Assembly: GCA_963834715.1 (NCBI GenBank)
Contig: CAWIDE010000022.1
Location: forward strand, 1 to 64,000
Source: CAVSUZ01 sp963834715
GTDB taxonomy: Bacteria > Pseudomonadota > Alphaproteobacteria > Acetobacterales > Acetobacteraceae
Length of the DNA stretch: 64,000 nt
Reading direction: 5' to 3'
Shown here: one piece after another, positions 18,450 to 28,036 of the stretch
Layout of the letters: each line of letters starts with the position of its first letter
Numbering within the stretch: position 1 is the stretch's first letter
Program-made: the position numbers and the translations under genes
Notes under the pieces: generated by a model
Database searches by the model: none
The model's input: the letters and a program-made list of their open reading frames with translations, nothing else
What the model was told of the DNA's origin: nothing

Positions 18450-20003
18450 ATGCAAGAGCAACAAGTTACGGACCGAGGCGCTGCGGTGCAGCCGGTAATC
18501 CGGCTTCATCCGGCTGACAACGTCGTGGTCGCCCGCGCCACCCTGCTCCCAGGCGCCTCCTGCGCGGACAATGTGACAGCGAGCCAGCGGATCCCGCCGG
18601 GACACAAGGTTGCCATACGGCCGGTCAAGAAAGGCGAGCCTGTTCGCAAGTACAACCAGATCATCGGCTTTGCGACCCAGCCGATCGCCCCTGGTGAACA
18701 CGTGCATGTCCACAACATGGGTATGGGCGATTTCGATAAGGACTACGCCTTCGGCGTGGATGCGAGGCCGACCGAGTATGTCGGTGAACCGGCCACTTTC
18801 GAGGGAATTGTCCGCCCTGACGGTGCAGTCGCGACGCGCAACTACATCGGCATCCTGACTTCCGTTAACTGCAGCGCGCATACCGCCGGCTTGATCGCCG
18901 ACGCTTTCAAGCGGAATCCGTTCACAGGCTATGAGCCGCTCGCCGAGTTCCCGAATGTCGACGGGGTTGTCGCACTCACACACAAGACCGGCTGCGGCAT
19001 GGCGGAAGGGGAGCCGCTTGACCTTCTCCGTAGAACCCTGGCCGGTTTTGCGCGTCACCCGAATTTCTCGCATGTCATTATGCTCGGTCTCGGCTGCGAG
19101 GTAAACCAGATAGGCGGCATATTCCGTGGCCAGAAAGCGAGCGATCGCATCCGCACCATGGACATCCAGAGCATGGGCGGCATCCGCAAGACCGTCCAGG
19201 CGGGCCTTGACTTCGTGCGCGAGGTGCTGGCCGAAGCGAACACAGTGAGCCGGCAACCCGTCCCTGCGCATCACCTGAAGGTCGCACTCGAGTGCGGCGG
19301 CTCGGACGGCTATTCGGGTGTATCGGCCAATCCGGCCCTCGGCATTGCAAGTGACCTCGTCGTCCGCAACGGAGGTACGGTTATTCTCGCGGAGACGACT
19401 GAATCGTATGGCGCCGAGCATCTCTTCACCCGCCGCGCGGTCAGCCGCGAAGTGGGCGAAAAGCTCGTCGAGCTCATGCGCTGGTGGGAGGAGTATACCC
19501 ATAAGCATGGTGCCGAAATAAATGCGAATCCGTCCCCAGGTAACAAGGCAGGCGGGCTCACGACGATCATCGAGAAGTCGCTCGGCGCTATGGCCAAGGC
19601 CGGCAGTACGAACCTTGTCGAGGTCGTGAAATATGCCGAACCGGTGACCAAGGCCGGGTTCGTCATCATGGACACCCCCGGATTCGACCCCGTTGCTACA
19701 ACGGGACAGGTAGCTGGTGGTGCGAACATCGTTTGTTTCACAACCGGCCGCGGGAGCGTGTTCGGGTGCAAGCCGGCCCCATCAATCAAGCTCGCGACCA
19801 ATACGGCGCTGTTCCGTCGCATGGAAGACGATATGGACGTCAACTGCGGCACGATTATCGACGGGGTGGAGACCGTGCAGGAAGCCGGACAGCGCATTTT
19901 CGAGCAGATCCTCAAGGTCGCATCGGGGGAACGCACCAAGAGCGAAATCTACGATGTCGGCTCGTCGGAATTCGCGCCTTGGCAGATCGGGGCAACGGTC
20001 TGA
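18450..20003 (+). CDS. UxaA family altronate/aldarate dehydratase
   Basis: A 517-residue dehydratase of the UxaA family. An N-terminal SAF domain (HPADNVVVARATLLPG to IAPGEHVHVHN) precedes the large catalytic domain with NYIGILTSVNCSAH, LTHKTGCGM, LGLGCEVNQIGG and a C-terminal CFTTGRGSVFGCKPAPS; the conserved Cys and His residues fit metal binding. AAGGAGGA precedes the ATG at 18450. It should remove water from an aldonic acid (altronate-like) to give a 2-keto-3-deoxy acid, the step after the lactonase. The exact sugar acid is not decided by sequence. Confidence 0.88.
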   Translation: MQEQQVTDRGAAVQPVIRLHPADNVVVARATLLPGASCADNVTASQRIPPGHKVAIRPVKKGEPVRKYNQIIGFATQPIAPGEHVHVHNMGMGDFDKDYAFGVDARPTEYVGEPATFEGIVRPDGAVATRNYIGILTSVNCSAHTAGLIADAFKRNPFTGYEPLAEFPNVDGVVALTHKTGCGMAEGEPLDLLRRTLAGFARHPNFSHVIMLGLGCEVNQIGGIFRGQKASDRIRTMDIQSMGGIRKTVQAGLDFVREVLAEANTVSRQPVPAHHLKVALECGGSDGYSGVSANPALGIASDLVVRNGGTVILAETTESYGAEHLFTRRAVSREVGEKLVELMRWWEEYTHKHGAEINANPSPGNKAGGLTTIIEKSLGAMAKAGSTNLVEVVKYAEPVTKAGFVIMDTPGFDPVATTGQVAGGANIVCFTTGRGSVFGCKPAPSIKLATNTALFRRMEDDMDVNCGTIIDGVETVQEAGQRIFEQILKVASGERTKSEIYDVGSSEFAPWQIGATV

Positions 20004-20021
20004 ACAGCGGAGGGATTAGAA

Positions 20022-20298
20022 ATGGCTGATCCAACGCTGAAGTCAGGTGCCGAAGGCATGTCGGATACCGGAGCTGAGGCCCGCAATCTCGCCGAGCAAG
20101 CGATGCACGAGCAAGCAGCTGGTCGAACTCGAAGAGGCCGATCGTCTGTTGGCGCGGGCACAACAGCTCGATCCCGACACGGTCGCCGAGGTTCTGCAGG
20201 AACATGATGCGGCCCGCACGCCGGATGCGCGATTGCAGGATCTTGCGAACCAGGACGTGGAAAACGTTCCGCCAAGAATCAAACCCGGTCCGGCTTAG
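20022..20298 (+). pseudogene. small hypothetical protein, frameshifted
   Basis: The frame opens with GGAGGGATTAGAA before the ATG and MADPTLKSGAEGMSDTGAEA, then coherent coding continues in another frame after about 20110 as QLVELEEADRLLARAQQLD and EVLQEHDAARTPDARLQDL. One small indel would give an acidic, helical protein of about 92 residues. It follows the dehydratase by 18 bp and may be the last gene of the operon. The family is not recognised. Confidence 0.4.
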
Positions 20299-20483
20299 CA
20301 CGGTGGATGACCGCGAGCAGCTCCGCGCACCACTTCCGTCTCTAATCCGAAGTTACCCGCCTTCTCTGCCGGCAAACCCGCAGGGAAGTTGGATTCCGGC
20401 TAGGATCGGCCCTGGGAGCGTTGGCATGTAAGTAGCCAAATAACGCTTGACACGACGCGAATCGATCCGATGCGTTCCCTGCA

Positions 20484-21436
20484 TGTATGTCGCCCGCGTC
20501 CCGAATCGCAATTCGCCCCCCGCATACCTCCTGCGCGAAGGCTATCGCGAGAACGGCAAAGTCAAGACCCGAACGCTCGCCACCCTGTCGCACTGGCCGA
20601 TGGCCAGGATCGAACGCCTCACCCGCGTGTTGCGCGATGAGGTGTTGGCGGAGCCGAACGACAAGCCGACCATGCTGCGCAGCCTGCCGCACGGCCATGT
20701 CGCGGCGGTGCTGGGAACCGCGCGCAAGATCGGGCTCAAGCGGCTGCTGGTGGCGCACCGCTGCCCGGCCCGGCCGCTGGCGCTGGTGCTGGCGATGATT
20801 GTGGCACGGATCCTCGATCCCGCCTCGAAGCTGGCGACCGCACGCCAGCTCGATGAGACCACCGCGACCTGCTCGCTCGGTCCCCTGCTCAACCTCGGCA
20901 GCGTGACCGAGCAGGAGCTTTACACCGCGCTGGATTGGTTGCTCGGCCAACAATCCCGCATTGAGCACGGACTTGCCGCCAACCATCTCAGCCAGGGCAC
21001 CCTGGTGCTGTATGACGTCACGTCGACGTACTTCGAAGGCCGCACCTGTCCGCTCGCGCGCTATGGTTACAGTCGCGATCATCGCAGTGACTGGCCGCAG
21101 ATCGTCTTCGGCCTGCTCTGCGCCGGCAACGGCTGCCCGGTGGCGGTGGAGGTATTCGAGGGCAACGCCGCCGATCCTACCACGGTGGCGAACCAGAAGC
21201 TCAAGCAGCGCTTCCGTCTCCGCCCGCGTGGTGCTGGTCGGCGACCGCGGATGATCACCGATGCGCGGATCGAAACGGTGCTGAAACCCGCCGGCCTGGA
21301 CTGGATCACCTCGTTCCGGGCGCCGACGGTCAAGGTGCTGGCCGAGGCCGGTACGGTACAGTTGTCGCTGTTCGATGAGCGCGACCTGGCCGAAATCACC
21401 TCGCCGGAGTTCCCCGGCGAACGGCTGGTGGTGTAA
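20484..21436 (+). pseudogene. IS1634-family transposase, truncated and frameshifted
   Basis: The frame resembles IS1634 (IS4-superfamily) transposases: MYVARVPNRNSPPAYLLREGY at the start, then LVLYDVTSTYFEGR and YSRDHRSDWPQIVFGLL, the usual first catalytic Asp region. About 300 residues are present where 550 or more are normal. Between about 21215 and 21250 the family sequence (RVVLVGDRG) lies in another frame, so two compensating shifts exist, and a further lost base makes the stop after ERLVV. The C-terminal half is absent. Confidence 0.75.
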
Positions 21437-21582
21437 CCCTGCCGGCATAGTAGGTTGCGATCTGCTGTACGAGCTCCGCCTCTGCTGGGAATTGATCGCC
21501 CAAGTGCCCGATCCATGAACCATCGCGGAAGCGCACAGCGATAGCAGCCTGCGTAAGCTCAATTCCGAGATGCTGTCATTGA

Positions 21583-22187
21583 CTAATATACCAAATCCCA
21601 TTGACCATCATGCATGCGCCCAATCGCGAAGACCCATCGACATGATGGTCCAGGGCTGATGGACCAGCTTGATTCCAGAGGAATATTCGATCCGAGTGCC
21701 GATGGGATGTCGTTCCAGGTGTGACAGCAGTGGTCGACAATATCGCCCACGGATGAGAACACCCGGTTGGAGAGCGCAGTTGTCGCGCAAATACTGCCAA
21801 ACATCTTCGGTCGGGTTCAGCTCGGGCGACTTCGGCGGCAGCGGGAGCAAGCTGATATCAGCGGGGACCACCAGCTTGCCGGAGGTATGCCATCCAGCCT
21901 GGTCAAGCAGCATTGGGGCATGCGCACCGGCGCTCACCCTCTGAGATATTTCTGCCAAACGCATCGACAGTGGTCGAATTGCAGAACGGCAGCACCAGTG
22001 CCGTGCCGGTCCCGCGTGCCGGGCAGATCGCGCCGAAGATGTAGGCCGAGCCTGTGCGTCGATCGCTGGGGCGGAAGCCGCGTACCGCGTTTCGCCCAGC
22101 GGCGGGCGATCTTGTTCTTGTGCCCGCCCCTGGCCTCGTTGGCGAACCAGATCTCTATCGGCCTGGCGCCTGCATTTGTGGCCGCGA
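21583..22187 (-). pseudogene. IS630-family transposase remnant
   Basis: Minus-strand fragments in three frames reassemble into an IS630 transposase: EIWFANEARGGHKNKIARRWAKRGTR, then LAEISQRVSAGAHAPMLLDQAGWH and LPPKSPELNPTEDVWQYLRDN, followed by VFSSVGDIVDHCCHTWNDI. The second catalytic Asp (LLDQAGWH) and final Glu (NPTEDVW) are present, but at least two frameshifts break it, and the N-terminal half is replaced by an IS3 end at 22188. Confidence 0.75.
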
Positions 22188-22241
22188 CATGGTGGACTCC
22201 TCGAATGCAAATGCTCGGGTGTCCACGAGACGGGGTCAACT
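22188..22241 (-). mobile_element. IS3-family left-end fragment
   Basis: The sequence matches, with few differences, the left end and orfA leader of the IS3 remnant at 46370-46504: an inverted-repeat region TGTCCACGAGACGGGGTCAA followed inward by the leader and start codon of orfA. It is joined directly to the IS630 remnant, so it marks an insertion followed by deletion. Confidence 0.55.
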
Positions 22242-22456
22242 CCAAGTGGCCGCCAGCGCGCCACTTTTGTTCCTCTATTGTTCTGCTCTAATGTTGCCAG
22301 TAACACGCCGTGTCAACAGGGACTTGATCAAAGATTCCGCCAGAAGGCAGGCTAGCTGCCCCTGACCCCGATCAGCGCTTCCCGTTAGAGGTTAACATCC
22401 GATCCAAACGGGTGTTGCAGAAATCGGCTATCCTTTGCAGAGATGGTTGGTTGAAC

Positions 22457-23003
22457 TCAACGCTGCGGGCTTGGTGAAGCGGTTTTCTCAGTTATATCAT
22501 TGATTGACAATAGGCCGTGCTCGAGCCCGAACGCTATCAATTCGCCTCGGCCGGTGAGTCCATTGGCTTCCATGGCCTTGTACTTGTGAAAAGCTACCGT
22601 TCGAGGTTGTAATCCCCAAGCGACGAGCAGTCTCTTTTATTGTATATCCCTTCAAAACCATCGACAAAACGTCGCGCTCGCGATTAGTCAGCCTACCGTG
22701 CCTTCGCAATGACGAGTTCGACTTCACTTCTGACGACAACGACTGCGCTGCAGGCGCAAGGACTAGGGAGCGTTCGCGCAAGATTATACATGTGCCCGGG
22801 TATTCCGAGACCGCAATAATATAAGCGGACCTTGCAATGGCAAAACTGCTCGTAGAGGCGATGAGCGCCTGAAATTGCATATCCTCGGCACTCCAAAGCG
22901 CAACGCGAAAGACAGCATGCTCATCACCAGAGTGTTTGGAGGAAAAAGATCCTACATCTCGCACGTTTCTCCCGGAGCCGTGGAATGTATCATTCGCCCG
23001 CAT
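22457..23003 (-). pseudogene. LuxR-type transcriptional regulator, frameshifted
   Basis: The C-terminal LuxR HTH is clear: RLTNRERDVLSMVLKGYTIKETARRLGIT. After it the frame shifts near 22600; reading on in the next frame gives VAFHKYKAMEANGLTGRGEL and FGLEHGLL to a stop at 22457, the normal end of this HTH group. One extra G in GG explains the break. The N-terminal 100 residues have no recognised receiver or ligand domain. It stands alone between IS debris and the polysaccharide locus. Confidence 0.7.
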
Positions 23004-23255
23004 TCCTGCCTCACTTTTTTCACTGTAACAGCCTCATGACGGATCACTGACCGGCCCAGACATCTACATTCCTGACGTTAGTCAAATTCCTTGACTGAAG
23101 CCGGTGTCAAGCTCCTTTTCAGGAAAAGCTCCCTTTTTAATAATCGAACCTGAAACTTCAATTGGGCGAATATGTTCGGTTACCGTAACGATAGCTAAAA
23201 GCGCTCACGGCAGATCCGCAACGGCGGGGACTTGCTGAATATCCGATCCGGGCGG
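23004..23255. other. spacer upstream of the LuxR gene
   Basis: AT-richer than its surroundings and without a convincing gene; it probably holds the LuxR promoter on the minus strand. Confidence 0.3.
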
Positions 23256-23555
23256 TCACATAAGCGCGCCGGTTCCCCTATCTAGTTCCTCACACACCTC
23301 CCCGGCAACCAACTCATCCAATGCGGCCTTCACCCCAGCCGCGACCACCTCTGCCCACTCCACCGGAACTCCGTTCGCCGCGCACGCTACCATTGCTGCC
23401 CGTTGCACCGCATCCTCACTCGCCTGCAGCACCAGCGCCATCAGCGCATCCCTGCACACAGCGTCTAGCACTTCGGAAACATCTGACATCACACCCATCC
23501 GTTTAGCTGCAACGCCCTGCGGTCCGTTCACCTGCCACAGGCGGATCTGCGACAC
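23256..23555 (-). CDS. hypothetical acidic protein (77-99 aa)
   Basis: The frame can start at GTG 23555 or ATG 23489. From the latter, MSDVSEVLDAVCRDALMALV onwards is an acidic, Ala/Val-rich helical protein with three Cys, ending EVCEELDRGTGALM. Codon choice is coherent but no family is recognised and no strong ribosome binding site is visible. It may be a chance frame. Confidence 0.3.
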   Translation of the reverse strand: MSQIRLWQVNGPQGVAAKRMGVMSDVSEVLDAVCRDALMALVLQASEDAVQRAAMVACAANGVPVEWAEVVAAGVKAALDELVAGEVCEELDRGTGALM

Positions 23556-23865
23556 TCGACGCGAGTGCCACTGCCGGACCAGCCTGCGCCAAGATCGTTA
23601 AGGAAGCGTGCACCAGCGCCATTGCCTGGCAGCCGGAATTGCTTCCGCCAACTGAAGGGGCCCACGGCCAAAGAGTTTTCATTCAAGCCTTGTTGGATCC
23701 GCAACAATCACCTGCATTGTGGCTGGTGTCCCTCCGGACCTTATTAACGAACTAAATCGGCCGACATACCCGTCAAAATTGACAGCGTGGGAAAGCCGCT
23801 AGATTTACCATCCTTGACACGCGGCATGGCCGGTTCTGTGCCAGAACGATGTTGAACTGCGCAAT

Positions 23866-23960
23866 CACTGTCAAAACACACACTGTCAAAGTACACAACT
23901 AATCTGAGTACACGCCTGTCAAAGTACACACACACCTGTCAAAGCACACACACCTGTTAA
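23866..23960. repeat. tandem TTTGACAG / CTGTCAAA direct repeats
   Basis: Four copies of CTGTCAAA followed by RYACACA begin at 23868, 23883, 23916 and 23936, with a degenerate fifth (CTGTTAAG) at 23954; spacings are 15, 33, 20 and 18 bp. On the minus strand each reads TGTGTACTTTGACAG, containing the -35-like TTGACA. A related GTCAA-AA-TTGAC inverted repeat lies at about 23769-23780. They could be iteron-like or operator repeats. No gene is next to them that explains their role. Confidence 0.6.
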
Positions 23961-24190
23961 GTCCGTCAATCATGACAGTTTTCTCCGATGAGAGCGGGGG
24001 AATAGCCTTCAGGGACAGTGTGGGTGTGACGGGAGGAACTCAAGGTATGCAGATTCCTAAGCGGGAACTGCTGCAGGCAGGGGCGAACCATCCAATAGGA
24101 ACGGTCCTCGAACGTGGTAAAAAAGCATTTTGTCATTCGTCCGACACCAGGGCTAATGCGAATCCTGCGGCACACCTCCATGCAAAATGA
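23961..24190. other. gap before the polysaccharide locus
   Basis: Open frames of about 70 codons on both strands overlap one another and match nothing recognised. The stretch may be the upstream region of the decayed sugar transferase gene. Confidence 0.3.
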
Positions 24191-24350
24191 GTGTTCGACA
24201 TTATACTGGCTACAGTTCTAACAATAATATTGGCGCCCTTGCTCTTGGCGATATGCCTGCTTGTTGCCACCAGCGGCATGCCAATTATCTACCGCCATAG
24301 GAGGATAGGGCGGCATGGCGTCGCGTTCGGCTGCTGGAAGTTTCGAACTA
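24191..24350 (+). pseudogene. N-terminal fragment of a bacterial sugar (undecaprenyl-phosphate) transferase
   Basis: From a GTG at 24191 the frame encodes FDIILATVLTIILAPLL, a membrane helix, then PIIYRHRRIGRHGVAFGCWK and FRTM, the start of the WcaJ/ExoY-type sugar transferase domain. Only about 53 of the usual 200 residues remain. The sequence then passes in frame into a different gene fragment. The intact enzyme would load the first sugar on the lipid carrier in exopolysaccharide synthesis. Confidence 0.7.
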
Positions 24351-24712
24351 TGTCGATTAACATCAATTTCGAGGCATAGCAGCCCAGAGTGGTTGTCATC
24401 GAATATAATGGCAAGTTCCCGCCTTCTCTCAGCATCGCGCAGGCGTACAACCCGCGTCATCAATGGCGAGGGTCGGATTACGGGGGATCTTCACTTGCCG
24501 CCATAACACGGGTCGCCAAGGACAAAGGATACATTTTGGTTGGGTGTAATATCACTGGCGTTAATGCTTTCTTCGTCCGACATGACCTCGTCGGAGACCA
24601 TTTTTTGGCACCCTATACTGCTGCCCATCACTACGAACCGGCGCGCTACTTTCTGTGGGGAACTTTCGAGTCCGGACAACCACCAGACTGGGGCGAATAC
24701 ATCGAGCTATAG
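24351..24712 (+). pseudogene. C-terminal fragment of a polysaccharide-locus protein (FkbM-methyltransferase-like)
   Basis: After an in-frame TAG at 24377 (where Leu is expected: NFEA-stop-QPRVVVIEYN) the frame continues with GKFPPSLSIAQAYNPRHQW and ILVGCNITGVNAFFVRHDL. This resembles the C-terminal part of FkbM-like methyltransferase-fold proteins found in glycan loci. The N-terminal two thirds are missing and it is fused to the sugar transferase fragment. Assignment is tentative. Confidence 0.45.
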
Positions 24713-24743
24713 GCGCGGACGTTATCATGACGGAATCTGACGG

Positions 24744-25784
24744 ATGACGGATCGAAGCTCTGCGACCGGGAAAAGCATCTCGAGGAACGAGCGTATCTTG
24801 ATTTACCGGTTGGGGAGTATGGGTGATACCGTCGTGTCTCTCCCATGCCTTTACGCAAGACGCCGGCGCTATCAGATGGCGCGGATTGCGCTGCTGACAT
24901 CGCGCCTTCCCGATGCTCGGGCGATTTCCGCCGCGACCTTACTCGATGGAACCGGGTTGGTCGACCAATACATGGCATATCAAACCAACACGCGAGCTTT
25001 TCGGGAGCTAAGGGCGATCAGGAGAGAGATCCGGTCATTCGAACCTAGTCTGTTGATCTACCTGACGGAACCGCGGGGCTTATTCAGGACTTATCGCGAT
25101 TATTTGTTCTTTCGTTGGTGTGGCATTCGGCACATTATCGGTGTGCCATTTGCCCGTGATCTGAGAGAGCGTCGTCCACCGAAGAGCGGAAGTTATCTGT
25201 GGGAGAGTGAGGCTGATCGGCTCGCTCGCTGCATAGCGTCCGTGGGGAGCGCCAACCTTGCCTGCAACCAAAACTGGAACCTATGTCTTACTAACAAGGA
25301 ATTGTCCACGGCGCTTCAACTACTGAGACCAAAGACGAGGTTTATGGGGTTGGCGATCGGCGCCCGGCAACCGGCGAAGGACTGGGGAGTTGAGAATTGG
25401 CGGGCAGTGCTTGCCGGTATCGCAGATCGGACGCTTGGCCTCGTTCTAATCGGGGCAGGCAGTGAGCGAGATCGATCTAACGATGTGGCGATTGAATGGC
25501 CGGGTCTGGTCATTAACCTCTGCGGGGAAACGTCACCAAGACTGAGTGCCGCAGTGATAAGACATCTTAATCTCGTTCTTTGCCATGATGGTGGGCCGAT
25601 GCATCTTGCGGCCGCCGTGGGAACACCCTGCATCGCCATCTTCAGTCGCGTCAATCGGCCGGGAGAATGGTTCCCGTTCGGTGCAGATCATAAGATCTTT
25701 CATCCCGGTTCGATCGGGACGATCCAACCATCCCGGGTCATCGATGCCGTGCAAGATGCGCTGGCGTTGGCACGAGGCATATGA
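24744..25784 (+). CDS. glycosyltransferase family 9 (heptosyltransferase-like)
   Basis: A 346-residue GT9 protein: ILIYRLGSMGDTVVSLPCL at the start, LAIGARQPAKDWGVENWRAVL in the middle and the nucleotide-sugar site LVLCHDGGPMHLAAAVGTPCIAIF near residue 280. Family members transfer heptose or other sugars from ADP/NDP donors to LPS or exopolysaccharide. It is intact and overlaps the next gene by 4 bp (ATGA), so it belongs to the 24-28 kb glycan operon. Confidence 0.85.
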   Translation: MTDRSSATGKSISRNERILIYRLGSMGDTVVSLPCLYARRRRYQMARIALLTSRLPDARAISAATLLDGTGLVDQYMAYQTNTRAFRELRAIRREIRSFEPSLLIYLTEPRGLFRTYRDYLFFRWCGIRHIIGVPFARDLRERRPPKSGSYLWESEADRLARCIASVGSANLACNQNWNLCLTNKELSTALQLLRPKTRFMGLAIGARQPAKDWGVENWRAVLAGIADRTLGLVLIGAGSERDRSNDVAIEWPGLVINLCGETSPRLSAAVIRHLNLVLCHDGGPMHLAAAVGTPCIAIFSRVNRPGEWFPFGADHKIFHPGSIGTIQPSRVIDAVQDALALARGI

Positions 25785-26783
25785 CATTGGATTGGCGTAT
25801 CTTGGCGACAGGAGCATCGGGTTTCGGGTCTGGCACGTCACCCGCTCATCCTATCCGGTTCGCACAACGCGTGATGCGACATGAGCGTTGGGCGATTGAA
25901 CTAGTTGATCAGTCCGTGGAAAGCATTGCCAGACATGGAATCACTTGTCCAATCCGCTGGTTCGCGGATGACAATCGATGGGTCTACTTCGCTGATCCCA
26001 GTTGCTACCATCGGTCTGATGGGCGTGTCGTCATCATGGCGGAGCGGCTAAATCAGTGGATCGATCGGGGAGAGATTTGGGCGGCGGGTCATTCCGGCCA
26101 ACGGCAATCCTGCAACAGCACAGTTCCATCCGTGGCTTGTGACCAATTTTCATCTGTCATATCCGTTCCCATTCTTTGATGGCAACAGACAGTATCTAAT
26201 ATGCGAAAGCTGGGAAGCCGGCGGCTTGTTCTTATGGAGGAATGACGGCGCATGGAAGCTGATTGGCAAGATCTCAGATCGCCCCGCGGTGGACGCCACG
26301 ATTTGGCGCGGCGCCGATTGTTGGTGGCTGTTCTGTGGCATTGCAGGTGATCGGGAGAATGAACGGTTGCACATCTTCTTTGCCGATCGGCCGGAAGGTC
26401 CATGGTATGCCCATCCGGGTAATCCGGTCAAATCGGATAACGCAACAAGTCGGCCAGCTGGGCCTCTTTTCGCTTGCGAGGAGATGGTCATCCGGCCGGC
26501 TCAGGATTGCTCGCGGGCCTATGGAGGCGCGATCAGTCTGAATGTGGTCACAACACTCAATCGCACGACCTATCACGAATATGCTTGGCGCAAGTTAGAG
26601 CCTGACTCACGTTACCCGGGGGGCCTGCATACCATCTGCCAGGCTGGTAGTCTGACCATCATCGATGGAAAGCGCTGGGATGCCCACCCATTCGACATTG
26701 CGCGGAGACTGATCACCCCCGTTCAACGACACATTCGGCGTCGCCGTATGCCAGTGTGGCCCAGCCAACTGCGGTCGCTCTAA
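25781..26783 (+). pseudogene. beta-propeller glycan protein (GINT1 N-terminal-like), frameshifted
   Basis: The first part (25781 to about 26085) encodes DWRILATGASGF, then IRWFADDNRWVYFADPSCYH. The second part reads in another frame: VIPANGNPATAQFHPWLVTN, LSYPFPFFDGNRQYLICESW and DRPAVDATIWRG, with WWLFCG. This resembles the five-bladed propeller found at the N-terminus of glucosamine inositolphosphorylceramide transferase and in GH32/43-like folds, often present in exopolysaccharide loci. The catalytic role is unknown. One indel near 26085 breaks it. Confidence 0.6.
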
Positions 26784-26805
26784 AGGCGGGAGAGGCTTCA
26801 CCTCC

Positions 26806-28036
26806 GTGCCCGCCGTTCTTCACATTAATACACGAGCGGATCATGGCGGAGCCGCGCAGGTCGCTCTCTTGCTCCATCGCTCCTTAAACCGTCTGGCCGA
26901 CATATCCTCGAAGTGTCTCGTGGGGCGCGGTGCGCCGGTGCAGGCCATGAACGTTATCGGGCTTGGAGTTCCCCGCTGGAAGTTATACGCCAACGTACTG
27001 GCGTTTCGAGCCTTTGGCCTTGACGGGCCGTTCAATTTGCACCATTGGGACGCGGCGGAGCCGCTGATCGAGACGGCTGACATCGTGCATCTGCACAATG
27101 TGCATGGGTACTATATGCCACATTCGGTGCTCGAACGTATCCTCAGCAAACCGGTGGTTTGGACTCTACATGATTTCTGGTTGGGCACCGGACGGCGGGG
27201 CTTTTCCACCTTCACCGCTTTTGCAGCAAAATTGGGCAGAACGTCTGTGGCCCTGGGGTGGTTATGACTATCCAACGGAGTGGTTCGACAGATCCGAGCG
27301 GAGAAAGGCACAGACCGCAAAGCTGTTGAGCCGTTATCGCCCCGTGTTGGTTGCGCCAACGCGCGACATGAAGGAGCGCCTAACAACCATGGGGGTTCCT
27401 GGCGCCCAGGTCATCCACCACGGAATCTTCTGTGATCCCTCGCCCCATCTCTCTATCGGACGCATCGAACTCCGCCGTCGCTTAGGCTGGCCCGAGACCA
27501 AAAGCATTATGCTGTTCGTCGCAGCCCAGATCGATGACCAGCTCAAAGGGTGGACGATCCTGGAACGAGCAATACACCGCCTGCGGAAACCTGGGCGATG
27601 GCACCTGATGATCGTCGGAAATGATCGGAAGGGCGTTGTCCGCACGTCGTCCTATCCGGTCCGCACGACGCTCTTGGGTCCGCTGACGCGCCTTGAGGTT
27701 ATGGAGTGTTTCCATGCTGCCGATCTCTACGTCAATCCGACCCTGGGTGAAACCTTCGGACTGACCACCTTGGAAGCATTGGGCGAGGGGACAGACGTTC
27801 TGTGCTCGAATCTTGCCGTGCTGCAGGAGATTGCTGGTTCGGCAGCAACTGTCTTCCCCACTGGGTCATCTGATGTACTGGCCGCGAGGCTTGACGATTA
27901 CCAACCAGTAATACCAGAGGCGCGATTCAGTCGGGCCGCACGTATCCGCGAGCGCTTTTTGACACAGCGGATGGCTGAACGTTATCGTACGCTGTACCAG
28001 ACAGTGTTGTTAGGTCGACGCTCTCACGGCTCGTAG
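26806..28036 (+). pseudogene. glycosyltransferase family 4, frameshifted
   Basis: A GT-B glycosyltransferase. The N-terminal half has VLHINTRADHGGAAQVALLL, IVHLHNVHGYYMP and VVWTLHDFWLGTGR. After a shift near 27200 the other frame carries PTEWFDRSERRK, VIHHGIF, KSIMLFVAAQ and the GT4 acceptor motif HAADLYVNPTLGETFGLTTL with the conserved E-x7-E pair. Joined length is about 410 residues. Its 3' end overlaps the convergent GH71-like gene by 13 bp. It would add a sugar to the same glycan as the neighbouring genes. Confidence 0.78.

Noticed and set aside
23866..23960. CRISPR array
   Set aside because: Only four or five short units with 15-33 bp spacing and low-complexity CA-rich intervals; no cas genes nearby.
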